DNA from: Rhizobacter sp. Root1238 | GTDB taxonomy: Bacteria > Pseudomonadota > Gammaproteobacteria > Burkholderiales > Burkholderiaceae_C | Length of the DNA: 64,000 bases | Direction: 5' to 3' | Assembly: GCF_001425825.1 (NCBI RefSeq) | Contig: NZ_LMDM01000023.1 | Location: 365 to 64,364, forward strand | Program-made: the position numbers and the translations under genes | Shown here: one piece after another, positions 27,177-36,259 of the stretch | Layout: every line of letters starts with the position of its first letter | Position numbering within the stretch: position 1 is the stretch's first letter | Notes under the pieces: generated by a model | Database searches by the model: none | What the model saw: only the letters and a program-made list of their open reading frames with translations | What the model was told of the DNA's origin: nothing

Positions 27177-28205
27177 TCAGGCCGCGACTTGCAGCACCAG
27201 CTTGCCGAAGTTCTCGCCGCTGAACAGCTTCAGCAGCGCCTGCGGGAAGTTGTCGAGCCCGGTCACCACGTCCTCGCGGCTCTGGATGCGCCCGGCCTGC
27301 AGCAGCCCGCCCAGCTCGGCGATCGCGACCGGGTAGCGGTCGGCATAGTCGAACACCACCATGCCCTCCATGCGGGCGCGGTTGACCAGCAGCGACAGGT
27401 AGTTGGCGGGGCCCTTGACCGGTGTCGTGTTGTTGTACTGGCTGATCGCACCGCAGATCACGATGCGGGCGTGGCGGTTGATGCGGGTCAGCACGGTGTC
27501 GAGGATCTCGCCGCCGACGTTGTCGAAGTAGATGTCGACGCCCTGCGGGCAGTGCTGCTTCAGGCCGTCCTTCACCGGGCCGGCCTTGTAGTCGATGCAG
27601 GCGTCGAAGCCCAGCTCCTTGACGACCCACTCGCACTTGGCGGGCCCGCCGGCGATGCCGACCGCGCGCAGGCCCTTCACCTTGGCGAGTTGGCCGACCG
27701 TCTGGCCGACGGCGCCGGCCGCCCCCGAGACGACGATGGTCTCGCCGGCCTTGGGCTGGCCGACGTCCATCAGCCCGAAGTACGCCGTCATGCCGGGCAT
27801 GCCGAGCACGTTGAGCCACTGCATCGGCGTGCCCAGGCGCGGGTCGATCTTGAACAGCCCGTGGCGGCGGATGCCGGCCTCGGGGATCTGGCAATACTGC
27901 TGCACGCCTAGCGTCGCGCTGACGGTGTCGCCGACCGCGAAGGCCGGGTTCTTCGATGCGACGACGGTGCCGATGCCGCCGGCGCGCATCACCTCGCCGA
28001 TGCCCACCGGCGGGATGTAGCTCTTGCCTTCGTTCATCCAGCCGCGCATCGCCGGGTCGAGCGACAGCGCCTGCGTCTTCACGAGCACGCCGCCGGCCTC
28101 GGGCTCGGCGACCGGCTCGGTCGTGAACTGCCAGTTGTCGGCGGTGGGCAGGCCGACGGGGCGGGCGGCGAGGCGGATCTGCTGGTTCACGAGGTCGGTC
28201 GGCAT
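27177..28205 (-). CDS. NADP-dependent oxidoreductase, CurA/leukotriene B4 dehydrogenase-like
   Basis: Zinc-independent medium-chain reductase of 342 residues. Landmarks are TQALSLDPAMRGWMNEGKSY, the GMPGMTAYFGL segment, and the nucleotide-binding VSGAAGAVGQTVGQLAK followed by IAGGPAKCEW. The family reduces alpha,beta-unsaturated ketones with NADPH (curcumin reductase, prostaglandin reductase). GGAGA lies nine bases before the ATG. It is 63 bases upstream of the histidine kinase and may be cotranscribed with it. Confidence 0.93.
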   Translation of the reverse strand: MPTDLVNQQIRLAARPVGLPTADNWQFTTEPVAEPEAGGVLVKTQALSLDPAMRGWMNEGKSYIPPVGIGEVMRAGGIGTVVASKNPAFAVGDTVSATLGVQQYCQIPEAGIRRHGLFKIDPRLGTPMQWLNVLGMPGMTAYFGLMDVGQPKAGETIVVSGAAGAVGQTVGQLAKVKGLRAVGIAGGPAKCEWVVKELGFDACIDYKAGPVKDGLKQHCPQGVDIYFDNVGGEILDTVLTRINRHARIVICGAISQYNNTTPVKGPANYLSLLVNRARMEGMVVFDYADRYPVAIAELGGLLQAGRIQSREDVVTGLDNFPQALLKLFSGENFGKLVLQVAA

Positions 28206-28305
28206 CGCGTTGTCTCCGGATGGGTGGTGTTGTCGTTCGATGGTAGCGCCGATGTCGACCTTGTCCGACAGCCGATCAGGCGGCGCACCGACAGGGCCGG
28301 GGAGG

Positions 28306-28350
28306 GCGCCAACCTACAGTCGTCTTCCATGGATCGGATCGGCCGATCCG
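28306..28350 (+). promoter_or_regulatory. Candidate regulatory region before the lipocalin gene
   Basis: A perfect 16-bp palindrome CGGATCGGCCGATCCG lies at 28335-28350, 38 bases before the lipocalin ATG. A GCGCCAACCTACAG block lies just upstream at 28306-28319 and resembles motifs near 50622 and 61740. The palindrome could be an operator. No protein is assigned. Confidence 0.35.
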
Positions 28351-28387
28351 ACAGACCTGGAACCGACATGACCGCCTGGAGACTGCA

Positions 28388-28987
28388 ATGCGCCTGAGCC
28401 TCACCACGATCCTGACCGTTGCCAGCCTGGCGGTGGCGACGGTCGCGCTGGCCCTGGCGGCGGACGATGCGCCGCCGGTGCGCAGCGTCGCCTCGGTCGA
28501 CGCGCAGCGCTATGCGGGCACCTGGTACGAACTGGCGCGCCTGCCGAACAGCTTCCAGGCGAAGTGCGAAGGCAACGTCACCGCGACCTACCAGCCGACC
28601 GGCAGCGGCGCGATCAAGGTGATCAACCGCTGCCGCGAGGCCGATTCGAAGTGGGCCGTGGCGGTGGGCCGCGCGACGCCGGTGAGGGGCGACGACAGCG
28701 GCGCGAAGCTGAAGGTCAGCTTCCTGCCGACCTGGCTGCGCTGGATGCCGGTGGGGCGCGGGGACTACTGGGTCGTGATGCTCGACGACGACTACCGCTA
28801 TGCGGTGGTCAGCGAGCCGTCGCGCGAATACCTGTGGATCCTGTCGCGCACACCGCAGCTCGACAGCGGCATCTACGACGGCATCGTCGCGCGGCTGCGC
28901 GCCGACGGCTATCCGGTGAACCGCCTGGTCCAGACGCCGCAGCCCGCCGCGGCGCCGCAGGTGGCGCGCAACGTTCCGTTGATCTGA
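28388..28987 (+). CDS. blc: Bacterial lipocalin
   Basis: A 199-residue exported lipocalin. The signal peptide ends ALALAAD; there is no lipobox cysteine, so it may be soluble periplasmic rather than lipid-anchored like E. coli Blc. Motif 1 is YAGTWYELARLPNSFQ with the invariant Gly-x-Trp. Then follow CEGNVTATY, LPTWLRWMPVGRGDYWV, DDDYRYAVVSEPSREYLWIL and a C-terminal helix. The family binds lysophospholipids and helps the envelope under stress. GGAGA precedes the ATG. The BON lipoprotein gene follows after 26 bases, likely as one operon. Confidence 0.9.
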   Translation: MRLSLTTILTVASLAVATVALALAADDAPPVRSVASVDAQRYAGTWYELARLPNSFQAKCEGNVTATYQPTGSGAIKVINRCREADSKWAVAVGRATPVRGDDSGAKLKVSFLPTWLRWMPVGRGDYWVVMLDDDYRYAVVSEPSREYLWILSRTPQLDSGIYDGIVARLRADGYPVNRLVQTPQPAAAPQVARNVPLI

Positions 28988-29013
28988 CGCCCTGACCTGA
29001 AGGAGAAACCGAG

Positions 29014-29478
29014 ATGAGCAAGCTCTTGTGGACCCTGTGCGTGACCGCTCCGATGGTGGCGCTGACCGCGGGTTGCGATTCGGGCGACCACCGCACCGTC
29101 GGTCAGAAGCTGGATTCGGCGGTGTCGACGGCCGAGCAGACGGCCGACCAGGTGAGGCAGAACGCGAAGCAGTCGATCGCCGACGTGAAGTCCGCCGCGC
29201 GCGATGCGTCGAATGCAAGCCAGGACGGCACGTCGCAGATCGGCCAGTCGATCGCCGACGGGGCGATCACCGCGTCGATCAAGGCCGACATCGCGAAGGA
29301 CCCGGACCTCAGCGCGCTGAGGGTGAACGTCGACACGCACGATGGCAAGGTGGCGCTGTACGGCTCGGCACCGAGCGAGGAGGCGCGCCAGCGGGCCGAG
29401 CGCATCGCGATGGCGGTGAAGGGCGTCAGCGGCGTCGACAACAAGCTGGCGATCGAGACGGCGCAGGCCAGGCAGTAA
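29014..29478 (+). CDS. BON-domain lipoprotein
   Basis: A 154-residue lipoprotein with lipobox LTAGC, a charged helical linker (residues about 30-75) and one BON domain: [39 protein letters not shown] and [16 protein letters not shown] domains attach to phospholipid or envelope structures and occur in OsmY and DolP. It is a paralogue of the protein at 50723-51193, with the same order and similar length. AAGGAG upstream of the ATG. Confidence 0.9.
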   Translation: MSKLLWTLCVTAPMVALTAGCDSGDHRTVGQKLDSAVSTAEQTADQVRQNAKQSIADVKSAARDASNASQDGTSQIGQSIADGAITASIKADIAKDPDLSALRVNVDTHDGKVALYGSAPSEEARQRAERIAMAVKGVSGVDNKLAIETAQARQ

Positions 29479-29486
29479 CGGCAGGC

Positions 29487-29517
29487 CCAAAAGAAAACGC
29501 GGCCGGGAGGCCGCGTT
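29487..29517 (-). terminator. Hairpin between the BON gene and cspA
   Basis: Stem AACGCGGCC/GGCCGCGTT with a GGGA loop. On the minus strand it is followed by TTCTTTTG, which suits termination of cspA. On the plus strand it could also end the lipocalin-BON transcript. Confidence 0.7.
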
Positions 29518-29551
29518 CGTCTTGGCAGCAGGGCTTGCGCCCTGCGCTGCA

Positions 29552-29761
29552 TCACAGCACGCGAATGTTCGCGGCTTGCAGGCCCTTCTGGCCTTGCTTC
29601 ACTTCGAATTCAACGCGCTGGTTTTCCAGCAGCGTCTTGAAGCCGTTGCCTTGAATGTCACGGAAGTGGGCGAACAGGTCAGCGCCGCCCGCGTCTTGAG
29701 CGATGAAGCCGTAGCCCTTGCTCTCGTTGAACCACTTCACGGTACCGGTTTGCGTCGTCAT
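29552..29761 (-). CDS. Cold-shock protein, CspA family
   Basis: A 69-residue single cold-shock domain. RNP1 is KGYGFI and RNP2 is LFAHF, in the usual order after [12 protein letters not shown]. It binds single-stranded RNA and DNA and acts as an RNA chaperone. AGGAAA lies upstream of the ATG. The gap to the divergent formaldehyde operon is long (29762-30052), consistent with the long 5' leader usual for this family. Confidence 0.96.
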   Translation of the reverse strand: MTTQTGTVKWFNESKGYGFIAQDAGGADLFAHFRDIQGNGFKTLLENQRVEFEVKQGQKGLQAANIRVL

Positions 29762-29921
29762 GGACGTTTCCTATTTCTATCAGTAGTAATGCGGCAGCAC
29801 ATGCCGACGCATGCAGAGACACTCAAGAGTTATTCGGGGATTTCAACAGAACCGGGCTGGAACCAGCACGGCGTCGCAAAAGATCACTCACAACCACAGC
29901 CTTGCGTATACCTGTGCGGCG

Positions 29922-29927
29922 AATATA
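29922..29927 (-). promoter_or_regulatory. Candidate -10 element for cspA
   Basis: TATATT on the minus strand is an unusually AT-rich hexamer in this GC-rich genome, with a weak -35-like GCTGAA 17 bases upstream. Initiation here would give a 5' leader of about 155 bases, in the range known for cold-shock genes. Confidence 0.4.
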
Positions 29928-30052
29928 CACCACGGGTCGGGACATTCAGCACACAGGTCCGAGAATCGTCCCTGGCGACGGTGTTTCCACACGACACGCC
30001 GACGCGCGCGCGACCGCGCCGGACAATGCGCGCCACTTGCAAGGAACCGATC

Positions 30053-31162
30053 ATGAAGACGAAAGCCGCCGTGGCCTGGAAGGCCGGTCAACCCCTGAGC
30101 ATCGAGACGGTCGACCTGGCGCCGCCGCGCGCCGGCGAGGTGCTGGTGCAGGTGAAGGCGACCGGCATCTGCCACACCGACGAATTCACGCTGTCGGGTG
30201 CCGACCCCGAAGGCCTGTTCCCGGCGATCCTCGGCCATGAAGGCGCGGGGGTGGTGCTGGAGGTGGGACCGGGCGTCACGAGCCTGAAGCGCGACGACCA
30301 CGTGATCCCGCTGTACACGCCGGAGTGCCGGCAGTGCAAGTTCTGCCTGTCACGCAAGACCAACCTGTGCCAGCTGATCCGCGGCACGCAGGGCAAGGGC
30401 CTGATGCCGGACGCGACGAGCCGCTTCTCGATCGACGGCCGGCCGATCCTGCACTACATGGGCACGTCGACCTTCAGCAACCACATCGTGGTGCCCGAGA
30501 TCGCGCTGGCGAAGATCCGCCCCGATGCGCCGTTCGACAAGGTCTGCTACATCGGCTGCGGCGTGACGACCGGCGTCGGCGCGGTGATCTTCACCGCGAA
30601 GGTGGAAGCGGGCGCGAACGTGGTGGTGTTCGGCCTGGGCGGCATCGGGCTGAACGTGATCCAGGGCGCGAAGATGGTGGGCGCCGACAAGATCATCGGC
30701 ATCGACCTGAATCCGGCCCGCGAGGCGATGGCGCGCAGCTTCGGCATGACGCACTTCATCAACCCGCGCGAGGTCGACAACGTGGTCGATGCGATCGTTC
30801 AGCTGACGGACGGCGGTGCCGACTACAGCTTCGAATGCATCGGCAACACGACGACGATGCGGCAGGCGCTGGAGTGCTGCCACAAGGGCTGGGGCCAGAG
30901 CATCATCATCGGCGTGGCGGCGGCCGGCCAGGAGATCTCGACGCGCCCGTTCCAGCTGGTGACCGGCCGCGAGTGGAAGGGATCGGCCTTCGGTGGCGCG
31001 CGCGGCCGCACCGACGTGCCGAAGATCGTCGACTGGTACATGGACGGCAAGCTCCGGATCGACGAGCTGATCACGCACAAGCTGGCGCTGGACGACATCA
31101 ACCACGGCTTCGAGCTGATGAAGCGCGGCGAATCGATCCGTTCGGTGGTGGTGTATGACTGA
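30053..31162 (+). CDS. frmA: S-(hydroxymethyl)glutathione dehydrogenase (class III alcohol dehydrogenase)
   Basis: Zinc-dependent NAD enzyme of 369 residues that oxidises S-hydroxymethylglutathione, formed from formaldehyde and glutathione, to S-formylglutathione. Catalytic-zinc residues appear in [10 protein letters not shown] (Cys) and GHEGAG (His-Glu), the structural-zinc cysteines in PECRQCKFC and NLC, and the cofactor site in [20 protein letters not shown] precedes the ATG. The stop overlaps the start of fghA, and the two encode consecutive steps. Confidence 0.97.
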   Translation: MKTKAAVAWKAGQPLSIETVDLAPPRAGEVLVQVKATGICHTDEFTLSGADPEGLFPAILGHEGAGVVLEVGPGVTSLKRDDHVIPLYTPECRQCKFCLSRKTNLCQLIRGTQGKGLMPDATSRFSIDGRPILHYMGTSTFSNHIVVPEIALAKIRPDAPFDKVCYIGCGVTTGVGAVIFTAKVEAGANVVVFGLGGIGLNVIQGAKMVGADKIIGIDLNPAREAMARSFGMTHFINPREVDNVVDAIVQLTDGGADYSFECIGNTTTMRQALECCHKGWGQSIIIGVAAAGQEISTRPFQLVTGREWKGSAFGGARGRTDVPKIVDWYMDGKLRIDELITHKLALDDINHGFELMKRGESIRSVVVYD

Positions 31163-32006
31163 CGGTTCGAAGATCAAGACCTTGTCGGAGCACGCCTGCT
31201 TCGGCGGCGTGCAAGGTTTTCACGAGCATGCGTCCGACGCGATCGGCCTGCCGATGCGCTTCGGCGTGTTCAGGCCGCCGCAGGCGGCGTCCCGGCGCGT
31301 GCCGGTGCTGGTCTACCTCGCCGGCCTCGAATGCAACGAGCAGACCTTCGCGATGAAGGCCGGCGCGCAGCAGCACGCCGTGAAGCACGGGCTGATGCTG
31401 GTGACGCCGGACACCAGCCCGCGCGGCACCGGCATCGCCGAAGCGGATGCGTCGTGGGATTTCGGCACGGCCGCGAGCTTCTACCTCGACGCCACCGAAG
31501 CGCCTTGGCATGCGCACTGGCGCATGGCGACCTGGCTGACGCAGGAGCTGCCGGCGCTGATCGAGGCGAACTTCGCGGCGGACACGAGCCGCCTCGGGCT
31601 GTTCGGGCATTCGATGGGTGGGCATGGGGCGTTGACGCTGGGGCTGAAGCATCCGGATCTCTTCCGCAGCGTGTCGGCCTTCGCACCGATCGCCGCGCCG
31701 ATGCAGAGCCCGTGGGGCGAGAAGGCCTTCCGAGGCTACCTCGGCGAGGGACGCGATGCGTGGCGTGCGCACGATGCGACCGAACTCGTGAAGGCGGGGG
31801 CGAGGACGTCGCCGCTGCTGATCGACCAGGGGCTCGCGGACAGATTCCTTGCGACGCAACTGCATCCCGATCTGTTCGAAGCGGCTTGTGCAGCGGCTGG
31901 TCAGCCGTTGAGCTTGCGACGCCATGCGGGCTTCGACCACGGCTACTACTTCATCGCGACCTTCGTGGGAGACCACGTCGCGCATCACGCTGCCGCGCTG
32001 TCATGA
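31155..32006 (+). CDS. fghA: S-formylglutathione hydrolase
   Basis: Serine esterase of 283 residues (esterase D family) that hydrolyses S-formylglutathione to formate and glutathione. The nucleophile elbow is [10 protein letters not shown], the oxyanion region is [15 protein letters not shown], and the catalytic His is in FDHGYYFI. The start at 31155 overlaps frmA by eight bases, so translation is coupled. The downstream gene starts inside its stop codon. Confidence 0.97.
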   Translation: MTDGSKIKTLSEHACFGGVQGFHEHASDAIGLPMRFGVFRPPQAASRRVPVLVYLAGLECNEQTFAMKAGAQQHAVKHGLMLVTPDTSPRGTGIAEADASWDFGTAASFYLDATEAPWHAHWRMATWLTQELPALIEANFAADTSRLGLFGHSMGGHGALTLGLKHPDLFRSVSAFAPIAAPMQSPWGEKAFRGYLGEGRDAWRAHDATELVKAGARTSPLLIDQGLADRFLATQLHPDLFEAACAAAGQPLSLRRHAGFDHGYYFIATFVGDHVAHHAAALS

Positions 32007-32995
32007 AGACCATGAAACTCTCGGTACTCGACCAGTCCGTCGCCCTGAACGGCCACGGCGAAGACGCCGCGATCCGCGACACCCTCGAGCTTGCGCAGCA
32101 TTGCGAAGCCCTCGGCTACGAACGCTTCTGGGTCAGCGAGCACCACAGCCTGCCGACGATCGTCGGCAGTGCCCCCGAGATCCTGATGGCCGCGATCGCC
32201 GCGCGCACCACGCGCATCCGCATCGGCAGCGCCGGCGTGATGCTGCCGCACTACGCGGCGCTGAAGGTGTCGGAGCAGTTTCGCGTGCTCGAAGCGCTGG
32301 CGCCGGGTCGCATCGATCTGGGCGTGGGCCGCGCGCCTGGCGGCGACATGCGCACGGCGCAGGCGCTGAACCCGCATGCGTACGGCAGTGCGGAGAACTT
32401 TCCGGAGCAGGTGCGCGACCTGCAGGCCTGGACCAGCGGGCTGCGGCACCGCGGCATCGTCGCGCATCCGCGCGGCGCGCACGCGCCCGAGGTGTGGATC
32501 CTGGGCAGCTCCGACTATGGCGCGCAGATGGCGGCGCAGTTCGGCTTGCCTTATGCGTTCGCGTACTTCTTCACCGACGGTCAAGGCGCGGAGCAGGCGC
32601 TCGACCTGTACCACCGGCTCTATCAGCCGAGCGAGCGGCATCCGAAGCCGCAGGCCACGGTGTGCGTCTGGGCCCTGGCGGCGGACACCGAAGAAGCCGC
32701 GCTTCACCTGGCCTTGAGTCGAGAGCGGTGGCGGGTCGACCGCAACCGCGGGCTGCTCGGGCCGTTGCAGTCGCCGGACCAGATCGCCGAGCGCGGCTTC
32801 ACGCCGGACGAGATGGCGACCATCGAGCCGATGCGGCGCAAGGCCTTCGTCGGCACGGCTTCTCAGGTGACCGACAAGCTGCGCGCGCTGGCGAGCGATT
32901 TCGGCCTGGAAGAACTGGTGATCAACACCTGGGCGCACGATCCCGCGGTGCGGCGGCATTCGTATGCGCTGCTCGCGCGACAATTCGCCGCATGA
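32003..32995 (+). CDS. LLM-class flavin-dependent oxidoreductase
   Basis: A luciferase-like TIM-barrel protein of 330 residues: FWVSEHHSLPTIVGSAPEIL, RIRIGSAGVMLPHYAALKV, GRIDLGVGRAPGG and the C-terminal VGTASQVTDKLRALA. These match the MsnO8/YhbW-like group. It likely uses FMNH2 from a separate reductase. The start overlaps the fghA stop as ATGA and the next gene overlaps its own stop in the same way, so it belongs to the formaldehyde operon. Its substrate is unknown. Confidence 0.92.
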   Translation: MKTMKLSVLDQSVALNGHGEDAAIRDTLELAQHCEALGYERFWVSEHHSLPTIVGSAPEILMAAIAARTTRIRIGSAGVMLPHYAALKVSEQFRVLEALAPGRIDLGVGRAPGGDMRTAQALNPHAYGSAENFPEQVRDLQAWTSGLRHRGIVAHPRGAHAPEVWILGSSDYGAQMAAQFGLPYAFAYFFTDGQGAEQALDLYHRLYQPSERHPKPQATVCVWALAADTEEAALHLALSRERWRVDRNRGLLGPLQSPDQIAERGFTPDEMATIEPMRRKAFVGTASQVTDKLRALASDFGLEELVINTWAHDPAVRRHSYALLARQFAA

Positions 32996-33222
32996 ACCTG
33001 ATCGATTTCGAACTGCGCGGTGACTTCATTCCGCTCGACGCGCTGCTGAAAGCCACCGGCGTGTGCCACAGCGGTGGCGCCGCCAAGATGCTGGTCGCCG
33101 AAGGCAACGTGCAGGTCGATGGCCAGGCCGAGCTTCGCAAGACCTGCAAGATCAGGGCGGGGCAGGTGGTCGGGCTGACCGGCACGCGCATCCGCGTTGT
33201 CGCACCCAGCCCGGGTGTTTGA
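32992..33222 (+). CDS. S4-domain RNA-binding protein (YbcJ-like)
   Basis: A 76-residue stand-alone S4 domain: FIPLDALLKATGVCHSGGAAK, then VAEGNVQVDGQAELRKTCKIR and a basic end. Matches the YbcJ family, with a role suggested in ribosome assembly or RNA binding. ATGA overlap with the upstream flavoprotein gene. Last gene of the frmA operon. Confidence 0.9.
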   Translation: MNLIDFELRGDFIPLDALLKATGVCHSGGAAKMLVAEGNVQVDGQAELRKTCKIRAGQVVGLTGTRIRVVAPSPGV

Positions 33223-33240
33223 ACGGGAGCGGGCCGAGCG

Positions 33241-33301
33241 CCGGGCCGCCCCAAGCCGGCCCGCATCCCCACGGGGGATCGGTCGGCGTACCCGCCGACC
33301 G
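33241..33301. repeat. GC-rich hairpin between convergent genes
   Basis: The stem CGGTCGGCG/CGCCGACCG with a short loop lies at about 33280-33301, preceded by CATCCCCACGGGGGATC, itself a small palindrome. No T tract. It may end both the frmA operon and the convergent barrel gene. Confidence 0.45.
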
Positions 33302-33317
33302 AGGGGCTGTCATTCCT

Positions 33318-33869
33318 TTAGAAGCGGTAATTGACGCCGACCGAGAACATGTCGGTGTTGTCCTTGATGTCCAGCGCCTTCACGCGGTACCGCTCCCACT
33401 CGCCGCGGATCGCGGTGTTCTTCGACAGGTCGTACTGCACGCCCGCACCGTACTTGATGTCGGTGCCGCGCTCGCTGTCGTTCACGCCGTTGATGGTGCG
33501 GTCGGCCTTGCCGTTGTAGACGCCCACGCGGCCCAGCAGCGAGAAGTCCCGCGCCACCGGGAAGGTGCCGACGGCGTCGAGGAAGATGCCGTTGTTCAGC
33601 TTCAGTTCGCTGGCGCTGCTGCTGTACTTGCCCAGGCCGATCCAGCCGCCTTCCAGGCTGAAGTTCGGCGTGAACTGGTAGCCGCCGTAGATCTTGCCGC
33701 CGGTGTCGGTGGTGTCGGTGTCGAAGCCGCTGACGTTGTCGCCGTGGAACTTCGTCGTGCCGACGCTGCCGCCGATGTACGGGCCGGGCTGCACCGATTG
33801 GGCTTGCGCTGCGAGTGCCATCAGCGAGGCGGCCGAGGCGATGATGAGTTTGCTGCTCAGTTGGTTCAT
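33318..33869 (-). CDS. Outer-membrane beta-barrel protein (OmpA/opacity-like)
   Basis: A 183-residue exported protein with a signal peptide ending LAAQAQ, then PYIGGSVGTTKFHGD, GGKIYGGYQFTPNFSLEGGW, FSLLGRVGVYNGKAD, KYGAGVQYDLSKNTAIRGEW and a C-terminal FSVGVNYRF. Alternating strands and a terminal Phe mark an eight-stranded barrel. There is no peptidoglycan-binding OmpA C-domain. GC content looks slightly lower than in the neighbours. AGGAG is present, with a long spacer. Function unknown. Confidence 0.88.
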   Translation of the reverse strand: MNQLSSKLIIASAASLMALAAQAQSVQPGPYIGGSVGTTKFHGDNVSGFDTDTTDTGGKIYGGYQFTPNFSLEGGWIGLGKYSSSASELKLNNGIFLDAVGTFPVARDFSLLGRVGVYNGKADRTINGVNDSERGTDIKYGAGVQYDLSKNTAIRGEWERYRVKALDIKDNTDMFSVGVNYRF

Positions 33870-34057
33870 GGTGATTTCACTCCTGCTTTCTCTTCAGTAA
33901 GGACTGCCGGATCGTCTGTCCGACATGCAAGCAGGATCGGCCGCGCATGTGAACGCGACACCCTCTCAACGTGAAGTTTTTCGAGGGGCTGCAACATGGT
34001 GTTGCAGTGCAGCAGAAAGAGGGAACTTCGATGCCGCAGCGGGCTCGAAGGCCCAGC

Positions 34058-34315
34058 TCAGCGCGGCCTGTTCGCGCGCGCCGCGCGGTCTCTTTCACGC
34101 AACATGAAGAGGTAGAGGCTCTCGACCTTTTCGCGCGCCCAGGGCGTCTTGCGCAGCACCTTCAGGCTCGACGCGATGCTCGGCTCGATGCTGAAACAGC
34201 GCAGCTGGATGCGCTCGGCCAAGCCGGCCCAGCCATAGTGCGAAACCAGCTCGGTCAGCACGGCCTCGAGCGTGAGGCCGTGCAGCGGATTGCGGGGTTG
34301 CGCGGGCGCATTCAT
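34058..34315 (-). CDS. VF530 family DNA-binding protein
   Basis: An 85-residue protein with the full family string NPLHGLTLEAVLTELVSHYGW, CFSIEPSIASSLKVLRKTPWA and ESLYLFMLRE. VF530/DUF2132 proteins fold like a helix-turn-helix and are annotated as DNA-binding. It starts in an ATGA overlap with the stop of the cupin gene and is the last gene of a three-gene unit with HlyIII. Confidence 0.93.
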   Translation of the reverse strand: MNAPAQPRNPLHGLTLEAVLTELVSHYGWAGLAERIQLRCFSIEPSIASSLKVLRKTPWAREKVESLYLFMLRERDRAARANRPR

Positions 34316-34812
34316 CCGACCAGCCTTCCGAGATCGGGCTGCAGCGAGCGCAGCGCGGACACCGCCTCGGCGTGCTCGCGCAGGAACGAGAAATCCGCAA
34401 AGTCGAAGCCCGGAGCGACTGTCGCGCCCACGTACGCGAAGTCGCCGAGCGGCTCTGCGGCCTGCCACCACTGCGCCGGTACCGTGAAGCGCGGCTGCGT
34501 CGTCACGCTGACCGGTGCGAGCGTCACCGACTCGATGCGGTCGAGCGACGGCGGCATCAACCACAGCCGCAGCGGGCCGCCTTCGAGCAGGTGCCAGACC
34601 TCGTCGGACGCGACGCGGTGCCACGCACTGAACTGGCCGCGGCCGAGCAGGAAGTCGATGCTCGTCAGCGCGCTGCGCGACGGGCGGCCGCCGGTCGGCG
34701 TGACCGACGACGGCGCGCGGAAGAACTCGCGGTAGTGCCCGCCTTCGGGATGCGGCTGCAGCTGCAGCAGCGCGACCAGCTCGGCCGCGCGGGGGTGAAG
34801 GTCTGCGCTCAT
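34312..34812 (-). CDS. Cupin (DUF985/cupin_5) family protein
   Basis: A 166-residue double-stranded beta-helix: LQPHPEGGHYREFFRA, SIDFLLGRGQFSAWHRVASDEVWHLLEGGP and the C-terminal VGATVAPGFDFADFSF. These are the standard markers of the cupin_5 family, of unknown enzymatic role. It overlaps by ATGA at both ends with HlyIII upstream and VF530 downstream. Confidence 0.93.
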   Translation of the reverse strand: MSADLHPRAAELVALLQLQPHPEGGHYREFFRAPSSVTPTGGRPSRSALTSIDFLLGRGQFSAWHRVASDEVWHLLEGGPLRLWLMPPSLDRIESVTLAPVSVTTQPRFTVPAQWWQAAEPLGDFAYVGATVAPGFDFADFSFLREHAEAVSALRSLQPDLGRLVG

Positions 34813-35423
34813 GCGACGTACAGCATCACGGTGACGAAGTGGCAGGCCGTGCCCGCCAGCACGAACAGGTGCCACACGCCATGTGCATGGCGCCAGCGTT
34901 CGTCGTTCGCATAGAACACGATGCCGCCGGTGTAGAACAACCCGCCGGCCACCAGCCACGCGAGCGCCGCCCACGGCAGTTCGCGCACCAGCGGCACCGC
35001 GGCGATCAGCGCCAGCCAGCCCATCGCCACATACAGCGGCACCGAAGGCACGCGCTCGCGACCCAGGCTCAGTTCCTTCACGATCCCCACCACCGCGAGT
35101 CCCCACACCACGCCGAACAGCGACCAGCCCCAGGGCCCGCGCAGCGTGACCAGCGCGAACGGCGTGTAGGTGCCGGCGATCAGCAGGTAGATGGCGCAGT
35201 GGTCGAACTTCACCAGCACGCGCTTGGCCGCGCCGCGCACGCTGTGGTACAGCGTCGACGCGCCATACAGCAGGATCATCGTCGCCGCGAAGATGCTCGA
35301 GCCGACGATCTGCCATGCATCGCCGTGCAGCGACGCCTGCACGATCAGCACCACGCCGCCACCGATCGCCAGCAGCAGGCCGGCCAGGTGCGTGAGGCTG
35401 TTGAATCGCTCGCCGTGGTACAT
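34809..35423 (-). CDS. Hemolysin III/YqfA family membrane protein
   Basis: A seven-helix membrane protein of 204 residues in the PAQR-like superfamily. Metal-site signatures are SSIFAATMILLYGASTLYHS, FDHCAIYLLIAGTYTPF and HGVWHLFVLAGTACHF, with the expected Ser/His/Asp and two C-terminal His residues. The family is thought to have hydrolase activity, and the hemolysin name is historical. First gene of the overlapping HlyIII-cupin-VF530 unit, divergent from the dioxygenase gene at 35513. Confidence 0.95.
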   Translation of the reverse strand: MYHGERFNSLTHLAGLLLAIGGGVVLIVQASLHGDAWQIVGSSIFAATMILLYGASTLYHSVRGAAKRVLVKFDHCAIYLLIAGTYTPFALVTLRGPWGWSLFGVVWGLAVVGIVKELSLGRERVPSVPLYVAMGWLALIAAVPLVRELPWAALAWLVAGGLFYTGGIVFYANDERWRHAHGVWHLFVLAGTACHFVTVMLYVA

Positions 35424-35512
35424 GAAATCCGCTTTCTGAAAAGGCTTGAGGAGGCGCAGGCCGCAAGCATAGCGGCAGCTCGTGACCCCTTGCGGGCTGG
35501 CATCATCGCGGC

Positions 35513-36259
35513 ATGACCGAACGCATGCTGCCCCCTTACGTCGCACCCTCGCAACTCGTGTCCGACCTGCGCGCGCACGGCCATGGCGTGATCAGCCCGG
35601 CCGGCCTGCGCGAATGGATCGCGGCCGACGCCGCCGAGCTGCAGGCGCTGGAAGCCAGCTGGGACGCGCTGCCGCCCGACGGCTACCTGCGCGACGGCGG
35701 ACGCTACCGGCGCCGCCGCCATTCGTGCTTCGTCGCCGACGGCGCGACGCTGTCGACCTCGCCGCACCGCGCGCACTGGCAGCCGGTGGCCTACAACGCG
35801 CTGCACGGCGGCATCGAGCGCTGGTTCGAGCCGATGGAGGCCGAACTCGTCGCCCGGCCGGTCTGGAGCCGCCTGCTGCTGCGCATGGCCGAGGCCTGCA
35901 GCGCGCTGAAGGGCGCGCGGCCCTGGTTCATCGAGGCACACCAGTTCCGCATCGACACCACCGACGGCATCGGCCGCCCGACGCCGGAAGGCGCGCACCG
36001 CGATGGCGTCGACTTCGTCGCGGTGCTGCTGATCAACCGTCGGGGGCTGAAGGGCGGCGAGACGCGGGTGTTCGATGCCGAAGGACCGAACGGCATCCGC
36101 TTCACGATGAGCGAGCCGTGGACCACGCTGATGCTCGACGACGAACGGGTGATCCACGAGAGCACGCCGATCCAGCCGCTGTCGGCCGACGCGCAGCACA
36201 GCGCGCACCGAGACACGCTGGTGCTGACCTTCCGCCAGGGCGGGTTCCAGGGCCCGTAG
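35513..36259 (+). CDS. 2OG-Fe(II) dioxygenase family protein
   Basis: A 248-residue protein matching the 2OG-Fe_dioxy_2 family (PF10014-like, which includes L-isoleucine hydroxylases). Iron ligands are readable as HRDGVDF (His, Asp) and VIHESTPI (distal His). The 2-oxoglutarate-binding Arg is probably in the terminal HRDTLVLTFR. Other markers: RYRRRRHSCFV, QPVAYNALHGGIERWFEPM, EAHQFRI. Likely hydroxylates a free amino acid or small molecule; substrate not readable. Confidence 0.88.
   Translation: MTERMLPPYVAPSQLVSDLRAHGHGVISPAGLREWIAADAAELQALEASWDALPPDGYLRDGGRYRRRRHSCFVADGATLSTSPHRAHWQPVAYNALHGGIERWFEPMEAELVARPVWSRLLLRMAEACSALKGARPWFIEAHQFRIDTTDGIGRPTPEGAHRDGVDFVAVLLINRRGLKGGETRVFDAEGPNGIRFTMSEPWTTLMLDDERVIHESTPIQPLSADAQHSAHRDTLVLTFRQGGFQGP

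Noticed and set aside
28368-28397. A nine-residue frame overlapping the lipocalin start
   Set aside because: Too short and without its own clear ribosome binding site; the GGAGA nearby serves the lipocalin ATG.
33971-34735. A 254-codon plus-strand frame
   Set aside because: It is antisense to the VF530 and cupin genes, which overlap cleanly and have family motifs.
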